Source: Anolis sagrei (Eukaryota; Chordata; Lepidosauria; Squamata; Anolidae). From it: DNA of 64,000 nucleotides. A program made the position numbers and the translations under genes. The notes below the pieces were generated by a model. The model saw only the letters and a list, made by a program, of their open reading frames with translations, ran no database searches and was not told the origin of the DNA. Location: assembly GCF_037176765.1 (NCBI RefSeq), contig NC_090025.1:77911545-77975544 (forward strand), read 5' to 3'. Of this stretch, positions 1 to 10,532 are shown one piece after another (within the stretch, counting starts at the first letter, position 1; the number at the start of each line of letters is the position of its first letter).

Positions 1-559
1 TTCAAGTATATGTTTCAAATTGTTCTCATTCTGTGAATTCAATCAACACCGACCTTTTTGCTATGTTGCTTTTGTTTTAAATGGTAAGCTACAACACAAA
101 GAACTTGAAAGTACATAATCACATTGAAAAAATAAAAGAAGACTTGGTTCTACATGGTGTGTGGGCATTTATACTCTTAAAAGCCAAACACATTTCACCC
201 TTATCACAAATGGGACGCCTACAGAAGCTATTCAGTCTTTAGAAATGTTTGGAGTTACAGTATGCGTTCGCTATACAGCCCATTCCTTTCCTAATTATCT
301 TCAGTAGGGAACTAGCCTTTTTCACAAGTGTGCCATGGAGCAATGTTTTCATCAGTATGTTACATTCCAAGTTCTCAAGTTCCCTTTGCTTAATATAGGT
401 CAGTCACCATTAGCTGACCAGTCACCAGCAAGCATCTATGCAGAATCAGACTATTTTGTATCAACATATATCTATTAATCGTTACACAGAATTTCATTTG
501 CCATCCTCCAGCTTTCTAAAATCCCCATTTGGTTCTTTATTTTAAACATCTTTATTTTT

Positions 560-1075
560 ACATTCAGCAATTGGCACTCCAAAATCCCATTCTGGGTATG
601 CGTATTCAGCTGCTGAGTAGCAAAGTGCCAGGGCAGGTGTCTTCACTGTGTCTGGTTGTGATCCCCAGGTTGTGTCAGTCAGCTTTCATATGATATTATT
701 TCTAGCTCCCACTTTTTGCTTGATATTCAAGCAGTGCTTCTTGTAAGTCAGAGCACTGTCAAGTGTAACTCCCAGGTATTTTGGTGTGCTGCAGTGCTCC
801 AGTGGGATTCCTTCCCAGGTAATCTTCAGAACTTGAGATGCTTTTCTGTTCTTAAGATGAAAAGCACACATCTGCATTTTAGATAGATTAGGAATCAGCC
901 GGTTTTCCTTGTAATACGCAGTAAGAGCACCTAAAGCTTCAAAGAGCTTCTGTTCAACCATTTAAAAGCTCCCTGCTTGAGTGGTGATGGCATGATCGTC
1001 AGCATAGATGAAACTCTCTGTCCCTTCTGGCAGTGGCTGATCATTTGTGTAAATGTTAAACATTGATGGAGATCG
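560..1075 (-). mobile_element. Non-LTR retrotransposon fragment, reverse-transcriptase core (Jockey/Ingi-like, perhaps Vingi)
   Basis: On the minus strand the frame reads FIYADDHAITTQAGSF (RT catalytic YADD, near 990-1010), then PNLSKMQMCAFHLKNRKAS and PKYLGVTLDSALTYKKHC, the usual LGVTLD block after the catalytic motif. It is about 80-85% identical by eye to the element at 58950-59290. Truncated at both ends, and a stop separates the YADD part from the rest. Family name is tentative. Confidence 0.75.
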
Positions 1076-1409
1076 TTTGTGTTTTTTAATACATTATAAC
1101 CGTACCCTCAGTTCTTTTCTTTTGCATTCTTTTTACTAAGAAAAAGAGTTGGATTTATAGCAAATCAAACACTGCTCAGTATAAATCAGGCCTATGCTAT
1201 AGATGTGATTAAGAAGGGAGGGCATATGTTAATTTTTAATGCATTTTCTTTATTTCTAGACTGATACTATCAGTTTGAATGTTCCCTTTGCTTAGAAATA
1301 AATGGAGCAAAATAACCAATCTATCAATGGCTGCATTTGGATTTTACGCTTTTAATTACCGTGAAGATGTTCTTACTAGAGTAAATAATATTTTCTTTGC
1401 TTAATATAG

Positions 1410-1511
1410 GAAGTACACCTCTGGGATGCTATCAGAAACTAATAGAATATCACAAGAAGGGAGATCTTTCTTTCAAATATGTGAAAACATTCAACATGGA
1501 TGAATACGTGG
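1410..1511 (+). CDS. GNPDA2: GNPDA2 coding exon, GSTPLG to MDEYV
   Basis: Acceptor AG at 1408-1409 and donor GTAAG from 1512. The exon opens with the last two bases of a Gly codon and reads [20 protein letters not shown], then KTFNMDEYV. It holds the end of the phosphate-binding GLPTGSTP motif and the catalytic Asp of NMDEY. Confidence 0.96.
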
Positions 1512-4500
1512 GTAAGCCCTACTAAACATGTTTACATTTAATCTACAATGAGTCCTTAATATCTGCTGAGGTTTGGTTCCTGGACCTCCTTGTGGGTACC
1601 AAAATCTGCGAGTGCTACAATCCCATTATGTGCAATTTTGTAGTAAAATTGTGTCCCTTATATTTTGGGGGATGAAAAAAATGTTTTGAAATATTTTCAA
1701 GATGTGTTTGGTTGAGTTTGTGGATAGAGAGGACCAGCTATACTGATAGGGATTCCAAGTGGCCTCTGTGCAAAATAGAATATGAATGTGATATATATAA
1801 AATTATTTAGTACTAGCCGTCCCCTGCCACGCGTTGCTGTGGCCCACATGGGGGTTCTGTTTGGAAGCTTTGCCCCAATTCTGTCATGGGTGGGGTTCAG
1901 AATGCTCTGTGATTGTAGGTGAACTATAAATCCCAGCAACTACAACTCCCAAATGTCAAGATTCTATTTTCTCCAAACTTCACCAGTGTTCACTTTTGGG
2001 CATATTGAGTATTCGTGTAGAGTTTGTTCCAGATCCATCATTGTTTGAGTCCACAGTGATCTCTGGATGTAGGTGAACTACAACTCCAAAACCAAAATAT
2101 TATTGCCCATTAAACCCTTCCAGTATTTTCTGTTGGTCATGGGAGTTCTGTGTGCCAAGTTTGGTTCAATTCCATAGTTGGTGGGGTTCAGAATGCTCTT
2201 TGATTGTAGGTGAACTATAAATCCCAGCAACTACAACTCCTAAATGACAAAATCAATTTTTGAATGAAGGACATACATTGGGTTGTTAGGTGTCTTGTGT
2301 CCAAATTTGGTGTCAATTTCCCCAGTGGTTTTTGAGTTCTGTTAATACCACAAACGAACATTACATTTTATTTATATAGATGAGTATTTTGGTAATGGAA
2401 CTGATATTGTAAATTAGCTGTTGTGTGATCTTCATTTTCTCCTAGGGCTTCCCAGAAATCATCCAGAGAGCTATCATTCTTACATGTGGAACAATTTCTT
2501 TAAGCATATCGACATAGATCCAAACAATGCACATATACTTGATGGAAATGCTGCAGATCTAAAGGCAGAGTGTGATGCATTTGAGAAAAAAATAAAAGAA
2601 GCTGGGGGGATAGACTTGTTTGTTGGAGGTAAGTTTTTTACATGTTGATATATTTTTAAAAACCGATACATTTCATGTTTAGACCCACGCCTTTTTCTAA
2701 GATATCTCATATAAATAAAATATGTAGTGGTATTCAGAAATCTGAAATTCATAGAATCAAGGAGTTGAAAGAGACCTCATGGGCCATCCAGTCCTACCCC
2801 CTGCCAAGAAGCAGGAATATTGCATTCAAAGCACCCCCAACAGATGGCCATCCAGCCTCTGTTTAAAAGCTTCCAAAGAAAGAGCCTCCACCACACTCCC
2901 TGTGGCTTCCTCTCACATATTTATACATGGCTATCATATCTCCTCTCAGCCTTCTCTTCTTCAGGCTAAACATGCCCAGCTCCTTAAGCCGCTTCTCATA
3001 GGGCTTGTTCTCCAGACCCTTCAAATAATTCAAATAAAATTCAAATAATTTTGTTCCCAAGAATTTCAAATAAGGGATGCTCAACCAGTATTAATAAATG
3101 GAGGGAAAGAGCTGAACTTTCTGTGAGTTATACAAATATCTGAAAGAAACAAAAGTGAGATTATTTTAATAGTGATTGTATCTGGTTGGCTTTGTTTATT
3201 CTCATATACTGGCGTGAATTTCCCTTCCTAGATGTAGATTTCTCTCACTACCTGTTGCTTCACAAACTATGAGTTGTTTGGTAGTCGGATGTTTGTAACT
3301 TGGGAACTGCTTGTACTCACAATTCTTATGAATTGTGGGCTAAATGTCGTGTTGATGCTAGCTAGCAAATAGACTTAATTGAAATAAATAATACTTATTT
3401 AAGCAGTGACTGCCAAGTTTCATTTAAACTGTTGTTGAGATTAATATTATATTCAGACTATTGCATCTGTAAAATCAGCTTCCCTTTTTTAATTGTATAT
3501 TGGTGCTACACAATCACCTATAACAGCAATGACTGCCACTCATTTTTTAACATGCCTCTGGAATTCATCCACATTGTACCCTGCTTTCCCCAATACTTTT
3601 TGAAGAGAAGCCTAAGTTCAAATTTTGAAGGCTATTATGGGCAAGGCTTGCACACCAAAACAAGTGTCAAATCACATAGCACCAGTTTAAAAAGAATTGC
3701 GCTGTCTGTCAATATGATTCCTGTGTGAATTCAGGGTGGTGACAATGACATTTAAAACCCTTAATTGCTTGAGAAGGCAGTGATTGAGCTTTTCCTCAAT
3801 ATCCCTGCTCATGTTTGACATCTGCAGGAGGAACCATCTTCTGTGTCCCATCAGCCAATTGCTGTTGGAAGCCATGGGAGGTAGCTATTTTGGTTGTAGC
3901 GCCTCAGTCATGAATTCTTTCCCCTTAAAGGCTCTCTTGATGCCTTCATCATTGTCATTTTGGTGCCAAGTGGAAATGTTTGCAAAACCCTTTAGTGCAT
4001 AACTGGTTTTACACAAATCAGTGCATGAGCATAGTTTTAAAGTATTTTATTTGGTTTAATCTTTTCTTTAAACTTCTTAAATTGTTTAGTCTGCTTTTAG
4101 TATGTTTCTAAAAACTTTTTACCATTTACCGTAAATTGCTGGGGCTTTATTATCCATCACAATAGATGGCAGGATATAAACATTTTAAGAAACAAAAGTG
4201 TTCAGTGTTGTTACCTTATAAATGTCATAAAGTCTTACTGGTATCATTTTTCAGTTCTTCCTTTATAGCTTAGAATGTCAGCAGAGTTTTGTTGCATAAA
4301 AATTGTTTCTGAAACAAATATGTTGGCATTATTTTTTTATGTTTTGTGCGCTCTTTCCAGGCATTGGTCCAGATGGTCACATAGCTTTCAATGAACCTGG
4401 GTCAAGTTTGGTATCAAGGACAAGATTGAAGACACTTGCCATGGACACCATTTTGGCAAATGCAAAATATTTTGATGGAGACTTAACTAAAGTTCCAACT

Positions 4501-7500
4501 ATGGCATTAACGGTTGGTGTGGGGACAGTGATGGATGCCAGAGAAGTAAGAAGATCTGTTCATAGTTCCCTGATATTTTGATATTTCTTGAGACAACCAT
4601 TATGAAATGAAATATTTCAAGACTACTTTGTTATAAGAGTTGACAGTTCATGTACAACATGACGATGATGGAGTGAACTCATTTTGTCCAGTATAAATTG
4701 ATACAGTGTAATAACAACAATGATACATTTTATTTATTAACTGCTTCTCCTGGTGGCTCAAAGCAGGGAACAACAAATTCATCAGTGCTTTAGTTGTCCT
4801 TCCCATTTCATTTTTCCAAGAGGCTCTGTATACTAGGGAGTCTGATTAGTAACAGATCGGAAAGGACATTTGGGAGCAATTGTGTCAGAAGCCCATGTTA
4901 GATTTTGATTCCACTTACTGATTCCACAGAGTTTTAACAGGATTGTTAGTGATACCAGCCACAGAACACTCTAAGTGTTCCTGAAATCTCAAAGGATCCA
5001 TTAGCCTTTGAGGACAGACCATTTTAGTAGGTTCTTCACCCCTACTGTGATACTAGCCCAGACCAGAAAGTGATCGGTCACCTCCGCCCACAGATCCATG
5101 TGTTCCGAGCTGAAAATTGCATCAAGGGTATGACCTGCCAAGTGCGTTGGTCTGGAAACCAATTGGGATAAGCCCATATTTGTCATGGATGGATACTATA
5201 TGCTCCCAGATGACAGTATGGCCCCATATAAACAGGACTGTGCTTTCACCGACATGCATCCAATGAAATGTGTGCTTTCTACGAATTTTCTAGATCCTCC
5301 AGGGGAACTCTGTGGTAACTCCAATTGAAGTCATTCATTTTGATAGGGTTCTCCATTATACATGGTTTACTGTTTCTGTGGTAAGTTTAGGAACATTTAC
5401 TGTCAATATATCACAGGTTAAAATGAAACAGACCATTGTCCCCATATATTACTCACTTTTGAGACTGGAATGTGTGTGATCAATGTAAAATTAGTGTGTA
5501 TTATTTCCCCATATATGGGAGGAGGGATACATCCACTGGCTTCCAGGTATCTTAGACTAATTCCCAGAACCCCCAACTAGCATCTGGAGAATAAAAGTTT
5601 ATTCCTGCCATGTTGACAAATATCCAGTCACTTTGAGAAATGTTGTTAATAAAGTTAGGTATTGATAAGGTAGTAACTCGTGGTCCACTTTGTTCTTCTT
5701 AGCATCTCTACAATCAGCTGTCCATAGTCAAAAAGCCATCAGGTCTCTCCTTGTTGACAAAAGGACTGATGAGGTGATTGTCCCTTTTACTCATTAATAG
5801 CGTATGAGCAAGAACTAAAGTAGTGGGAGAGACAGTTTGCTTCAGAAGAGTTCAGAGTCAGCTTATTCTTCAAAACTTCACATTCTGCTGGTTCCAGAAG
5901 TTTGGACAGTGTGTTGTTTTTTGTTGAACACAATCCAAGGATTTGTCTTTAAGGACAAAAGATTTGTTCCACTATTAGAATGTAGCTATTGCCTGATGTA
6001 TTTTGTGAGTGCACTTCTGTCAAAATGTAATATTCTCTATAACTGTCTGAAGCAAGTAGGGTTTTGATGGTTGCCTTCAGATTGTTTCTGACTTAGGGCA
6101 ACCCTGGGGCAATTCTGTCATTAGTTTTTTCTTGCCAGTGGGTTTGCCTTTGCCTTCCTCTGGGACTGAGAGTGAGTGACTTGCCCAAAATTATCCAATG
6201 GGTTTCCATGGCCAAGTGGTGATTACGACTCTGGTCCTCAAAGTCCAATACTTAAACCACTATGTCAGTTTTTCTAGTAGACTTCACAGGTATCTTTCTA
6301 TAATATTATAAAGCACAATAGTAAATCCATGAAATTATTATAGCAATTGGCATACATGTACTCATACCTATTTCCGGAAGTGCTAGTTTTGGATAACTTG
6401 CATAATCATATCTATTTTGCAGGTGATGATTCTGATCACTGGTGCACACAAAGCTTTTGCCTTGTACAAGGCAATTGAAGAAGGGGTCAATCACATGTGG
6501 ACAGTTTCTGCTTTTCAACAACACCCACACACTATCTTTGTATGTGATGAAGATGCTACCTTAGAACTACGAGTTAAAACTGTCAAGTACTTTAAAGGTG
6601 AGCATTATCCCTTGAGATGCAATCAATCACGAACATCTTGTACTCAAGGGTGGGCAATCTGCAGTACTCTAGATATTGTAGGATTGCAGTGGCCATCTTC
6701 CCTAGATAGCATATCTTATTTTGAGAGATATTAGGCGTTGTTGTGTGCCTTCACGTTATTTACAACTTTTAAGGCAAATCTATCACAGATGTTTTGGGGA
6801 CGAAGTGTGTGACTCACCCAAGGGCACCAAGTGGGTTTCCATGGCAATGTAGGGAATTGAATCCTGACTTAAAGAGTCATCATCCAGCACACAAACCACT
6901 ACACCATTCTGGGTTTATTAGGAGTTGTCCTCCAACAATAGCTGAAGACTAATTTTTTGCCCACCTGGATGAAAAGTTTAGCAAGATACCTTCTCTGTGG
7001 TATGTAAAGGAAGTGCTTGACAGACACACACACATAATGTCCTGGTCATAAAATAAAAAAATGCACATTATAAATGTTATATTAGACTATAATTTATTCA
7101 ATTTGATAACGTGCCTCACCAAATATGACTTGATAAGTGTTTAAAAATCTTGGCCTACCTGCTATTGTCTTCAACTTTTAAATCATACCAAAAAGTGTAG
7201 AAGCTTTCACCATTGCCATAGGCATCCTTTGTTTCTCCCCATGGTTTTCAGCCCCACCAAAAATAATCAAATTTGGCACTACTGATTGTCATTTGAAGAA
7301 CATAGTAGTGAGTTAAAATTGTTGTCTCTACTCAAGTTGCAGTCTGTTTTCTGATCTTGGAATGCCTGAGTGTATATATACATACAACTGAAATGCATTG
7401 AAACTGAGACCCAAGTTTAAACCTGAAAGTAATTTATGCTTATAGGCATCTAAAATGTATAACTTGGAGGTAATTTAGTAAATAGTTTTAATAATTTTGA

Positions 7501-8045
7501 GCATGAAAAAGTTTGTGTACATTAAACTATCAGAAAGCAAAGGTGTTGTTATCTCAGCCCTCAGTTTGAGAAGTTTTGGATCTCAGAATTCCAGATAAAG
7601 GATGCTCAACTTGTCCATGTCTGGCATCTCCAAATCCTTTTCTCTAATTAGGGCCAACTTTTTTTCTAACTATACTTCAACACTTTTAGGAGTGCAACAT
7701 TGTCAATGCTATAAAAAGATTACTTCTTGTCTTAACTATTGATAAAGTATAGAAATTCTACTTTAGAGGGGGTGGAGAAGTCATTGTTTACTTTCTCTTG
7801 TTACAAAATGGCTGAGATAATAAAGCCAAATGAATATGTATTGCATTAGCTCAAGTGAAAGTACAGCCTGTTTTCCATTAGCCTCTGATCTAATCAAATA
7901 AATAAAATTTGAATGTAGTATAATAATAAAGGCTGAATTATTTACTTATTAGGTTGCTAACACTGCTGCTTCATTTCTTCAAGGTCTAATGCATGTGCAC
8001 AACAAACTTGTGGACCCTCTGCACAGTATGAAAGAACAAAACTGA
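1410..8045 (+). CDS. GNPDA2: GNPDA2, glucosamine-6-phosphate deaminase 2 (3' five coding exons; 5' end outside window)
   Basis: Five spliced exons (1410-1511, 2446-2628, 4361-4545, 6423-6597, 7984-8045; 707 nt) join in frame and end at TGA 8043-8045. They encode the part of the protein matching human residues from about Gly42 to the end (family length 276). The enzyme converts glucosamine-6-phosphate to fructose-6-phosphate and ammonia in the cytosol. Visible signatures are [10 protein letters not shown] with the catalytic Asp, and [16 protein letters not shown] with the Asp/His/Glu catalytic set of the NagB family. The C-terminus [12 protein letters not shown] differs slightly from human GNPDA2 (my recollection: LVDPLFSMKDGN); GNPDA1 has a longer tail, which favours GNPDA2. 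All introns have GT/AG ends and consistent phases. No break is seen, so the gene looks functional. The first coding exon(s), about 41 residues, were not found in 1-1409 and must lie upstream. Confidence 0.97.
1557..1735. mobile_element. pogo/Tigger-like MITE fragment
   Basis: Starts ATCTGCTGAGGTTTGGTTCC and ends near GAGAGGACCAGCTATACTG. A second copy of the same family is at 11435-11630. Both resemble the short internally deleted Tigger-type elements with GGTTCCAGGACC and GGAGGGCCGACTG ends. Confidence 0.5.
1813..2380 (-). mobile_element. Helitron, non-autonomous, 568 bp
   Basis: Minus-strand element: 5' end TCTATATAAATAAAATG at 2380, 3' end with hairpin GCCACAGCAACGCGTGGC, then AGGGGACGGCTAG ending at 1813. 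It lies between A (1812) and T (2381, as read on the plus strand), the normal Helitron target. No coding capacity. Confidence 0.85.
2446..2628 (+). CDS. GNPDA2: GNPDA2 coding exon, [10 protein letters not shown] to DLFVGG
   Basis: Acceptor CCTAG to 2445, donor GTAAG from 2629, length 183 bp. It reads [19 protein letters not shown] and ends GGIDLFVGG, nearly identical to the human protein. Confidence 0.97.
2740..3050 (-). mobile_element. CR1 LINE 3' fragment
   Basis: Minus-strand frame [20 protein letters not shown] is the C-terminal CR1 ORF2 block; the 3' end carries the TGGATGGCC and ATGATTCTA-type tail. Shares family with 60127-60580. It may sit inside a Tigger-type MITE, since AAGGGATGCTCAACCAGTA follows at 3072. 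Confidence 0.8.
4361..4545 (+). CDS. GNPDA2: GNPDA2 coding exon with active-site loop [11 protein letters not shown]
   Basis: Acceptor TTTCCAG to 4360, donor GTAAG from 4546, length 185 bp. It carries [16 protein letters not shown] with catalytic Asp, His and Glu, then [19 protein letters not shown] and [10 protein letters not shown]. Confidence 0.97.
4980..5190 (-). mobile_element. L2-type LINE fragment, endonuclease domain
   Basis: Minus-strand frame reads [20 protein letters not shown] and then DHFLVWASI, the typical apurinic-type endonuclease block of L2/CR1 ORF2. About 60 codons survive. Confidence 0.7.
6062..6290 (-). mobile_element. tRNA-derived SINE (Sauria SINE type)
   Basis: Contains TTCAGATTGTTTCTGACTTAGGGCAACCCT (BovB-like tail end, reversed) and AAGTGGTGATTACGACTCTGG (box B region). 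The usual squamate arrangement of a tRNA-like head and BovB-type tail, in minus orientation. Confidence 0.65.
6423..6597 (+). CDS. GNPDA2: GNPDA2 coding exon, [12 protein letters not shown] to VKYFKG
   Basis: Acceptor AG at 6421-6422, donor GTGAGC from 6598, length 175 bp. It reads [20 protein letters not shown], then [20 protein letters not shown] and the [11 protein letters not shown] end. Allosteric and hexamer-contact regions of the family lie here. Confidence 0.97.
6730..6915 (-). mobile_element. tRNA-derived SINE (Sauria SINE type)
   Basis: GTTGTTGTGTGCCTTCACG marks the 3' tail; GGGCACCAAGTGGGTTTCCA and the ACAAACCACTACACCATTCT head mark the tRNA-like part. It lies 130 bp after a GNPDA2 exon. 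Confidence 0.7.
7370..7640. mobile_element. pogo/Tigger-like MITE
   Basis: Carries the block TTTGTGTACATTAAACTATC, then AGAAAGCAAAGGTG, and ends GGATGCTCAACTTGT. Same family as 27590-27800, 33090-33420 and 59885-60665. Confidence 0.6.
7984..8045 (+). CDS. GNPDA2: GNPDA2 terminal coding exon
   Basis: Acceptor CTTCAAG to 7983. It reads [19 protein letters not shown] then TGA. Phase matches the previous donor (G|GT). Confidence 0.96.
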
Positions 8046-9445
8046 AGGACACATCCATGCTGGACTCCCTTTTCTGGCCCTGGCAGTGTTACTAGGTGGC
8101 AGAAGCACTGCTATGCAATATGCTGAAAACTGGCTAAAGTGAAGAACCTTAAGTACTGTGGAGGGTTTTCTCTTTCCCCCAAAGGTCCAAATGTGCACAC
8201 ATTCCTCCTCGCACTATTATAAGCTCTCCTTTTCTGCTTCCCTACCTAGATCTCTTTTGCCTGTTACATGCTATATGCTGCTGGAAACCAGTGGAACATT
8301 TTGAACTTGAAGAGCGCAGGTGTAAACAAGCTGGCCACAAATGTAACTCAAATATAGAAATATATCTTTTCATTTTGTCTCAAGGACTTTTTTGGGGCTT
8401 GGCCTGTGTAAAATAACTGATGAACTGTTATTCTATCATGAATGTTTACATCCAGACAACTGTTACACCTGAAATATCTTCAGTTGACTGGTTTAAAATC
8501 CACACCTTTGTCTTTGTGAGGTATAATGCCACAATACCATTGCAAATTAGTTTGAAGACAGTGCTAATCTTATAGGTGATTGCTTCAGGTTTTTTGTAAG
8601 CTTCTAATGGGGGTAGCTATGCTAGAGTTTTACATGCTAACAAAAGGAATTCTCTGGTATCTTTTTAATCTTTGCAGATGTCTCTCTCTGTGTGTATATA
8701 GGACTCCCTTTTTAAAAGAAAATATATTTGTCATGGGGGAGAGAATTCTACATATCTTAAATGCTTCCGCAACAATTGTCATATTTCTGAACTGATTTCA
8801 GCAAAGTTTAATGTACCCTATATACTCATGTATAAGAGCCGCCGCGAACTAGCGTCGTGGGAGAGCAAACTGCCAGCACGGCCGATGACATCGAAGACTC
8901 CGCCTCTTTCTCCATCTATTTCTCCGCTGTTGACAGAACTCAACAGCGAGAGTACGCTCGCATTGCTGCCCTAGCAAAGGGAAAACCACGCGGGCGCGGA
9001 GAAAGAGGCGGAGAAAGAGGCGGAGTCTTCGACGACATCGGTCGTGCTGGCAGTTTGCTCTCCCAAGACGCTAGTTTGCGGCGGCTCTAAGTCTAAAACG
9101 AGAGTCAAAAAACCAGCCCGAAAAGCCTAGGTGGACTTTTCCATGGATCAGTGTAGGTGCTGTACCTTTCCTCTTATCAGAAAAAGAACCATCTCTGAGT
9201 AAACTGTCTTTTAATTGTTGTGGCATTGAACAATTAAAGAGAGATTTCTGCCCAAGACCACGGGAAAGATCTCAAAAAACAAGGAAAAGCTAGAATTGGC
9301 GCCAATCCTCTTCTAAAAGACAATAATTAAATTAGATTATTCTGGGATAGTTAACCCTTCAGTTCTCTTCTAGTCTTCTTGGACCACATGTAGTCTTGAT
9401 GGGATTTTTATCTAACAGGAAATAAAGGCTGCCCTACACATGTAT
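8046..9445 (+). other. GNPDA2: GNPDA2 3' UTR and candidate poly(A) signal
   Basis: After the TGA there is no further exon. The first canonical AATAAA on this strand is at 9421-9426; a weaker ATTAAA lies near 9233. If the distal signal is used, the 3' UTR is about 1.4 kb and includes the foldback element at 8834-9090. The end is inferred from the hexamer only. Confidence 0.45.
8834..9090. mobile_element. GC-rich foldback element (MITE-like)
   Basis: Left arm 8834-8925 and right arm 9000-9090 are inverted copies about 93% alike by eye (AGCCGCCGC ... GGCGGCTCT), with a loop of about 75 bp. Very CpG-rich against an AT-rich background. No coding function seen. It lies in the presumed GNPDA2 3' UTR. 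Confidence 0.75.
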
Positions 9446-10090
9446 GTATACATTATTCTTGAGCAAGAGCTACAGCTGAACACATTTCTTACATCCTTTT
9501 AATTCCATGGCTGGTCCTTTCAGGTCAGGATTTTCAGGCAGGGATGACTTGTGGGCTAAGCACTTATGGATACTACCCAAGGGCAGAGCTGCTTAAGTCT
9601 GCCTGACCATCTTAATGGAGACACATTGGAGGATCAAATGTAGATCATGTTGATGCAAATTTACTGTTTATATCAAAGGTGGGCAACATGTAGCCCTCTG
9701 GATGGTATTTCTCACCATCTCTCATCAGTATTCATTCAGGTGAGGGCTCCCTAGAGTTCCTATTCAATCTCAAGGCTGCAAATTTCCTAATTTTTTGTTA
9801 CACTATGTTAAAATTATTAATTAATAGATGGTTAACACAGTTTGTGGAAAGGCGGACACTCTAATGTAAAATTTACAACCCTCCATATACATGGATCCTG
9901 TGCCCCAACATGAAAATCACCAGCCCCCCCCCCCCCCCCCCAAAAATTAAAAAGCAAATCTTAATTATGCCATCTTATTTAAGGCACGCCAGTATATATA
10001 CCAGGACTTCACATGGTATCCATGTGGGACGTGAGAACCCAAGCCTAACTGATACCAAGGGCCCACTGCACACACCAAATAAGCAAGTTC
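9100..10090. other. Intergenic gap between converging GNPDA2 and GUF1
   Basis: Contains the candidate GNPDA2 poly(A) signal, a C tract near 9924-9940 and degraded transposon remnants (around 9690-9780). No gene seen. Confidence 0.6.
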
Positions 10091-10394
10091 ACATTAAAAA
10101 CTCATTTATTCTTTACACATGATCGTTTAATTAGCATGTCCAAAAGGTCACACGGTGATCTCAGGATTATTTCAACCATCAGCCAAAATGTTTAAGTCAA
10201 TTGCTTACAAATCCAGTTATTTATTTTAAAAAGTCTTACAGTAATTGTCAACATAGTATAGTCTAAATTTATGATCATTCACAGAACTGTATGTACACAC
10301 AGAAAATACATTCAAGGAATCATATTTTGTCAGTGCTGGTCAGTTATTGACAATGAAATTTAAAAAACCTTCAAAGCAGTCTGTAGAATTCAAG
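10090..10394 (-). other. GUF1: GUF1 3' UTR with candidate poly(A) signal
   Basis: The first good AATAAA on the minus strand is the complement of TTTATT at 10105-10110, giving a 3' UTR of about 0.3 kb. Inferred from the hexamer alone. Confidence 0.45.
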
Positions 10395-10532
10395 CTACTT
10401 GTCAGGCTGTCTCTTCAGAACACTGATGAATGCATCCTTTGGCACTTCTATATTCCCAATTTTCCTCAGCTTCTTCTTTCCTTCTGCTTGCCTCTTCAAA
10501 AGTTTCATTTTCCTTGAAATATCTCCTCCGTA
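10395..10532 (-). CDS. GUF1: GUF1 last coding exon
   Basis: Reads [20 protein letters not shown], then [20 protein letters not shown] and RQPDK, ending in TAG at 10397-10395. The basic tail contacts the ribosomal peptidyl-transferase region in EF4. Confidence 0.97.
   Translation of the reverse strand, partial: YGGDISRKMKLLKRQAEGKKKLRKIGNIEVPKDAFISVLKRQPDK

Noticed and set aside
1-1409. Search for the missing first GNPDA2 exon(s) (MRLVI... to GLPT)
   Set aside because: No matching frame or donor was found; the region holds a LINE fragment and plain sequence, so the exon(s) are taken to lie outside the window.
3432-4002. Frames of 98 and 72 codons between GNPDA2 exons
   Set aside because: No splice signals in phase and no recognisable domain; probably a degraded transposon within an intron.
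9912-9940. Homopolymer C/G tracts (also 32903, 34752, 62482 and 63885)
   Set aside because: Possible structure-forming sites, but most likely ordinary microsatellites or assembly-uncertain homopolymers; no function claimed.
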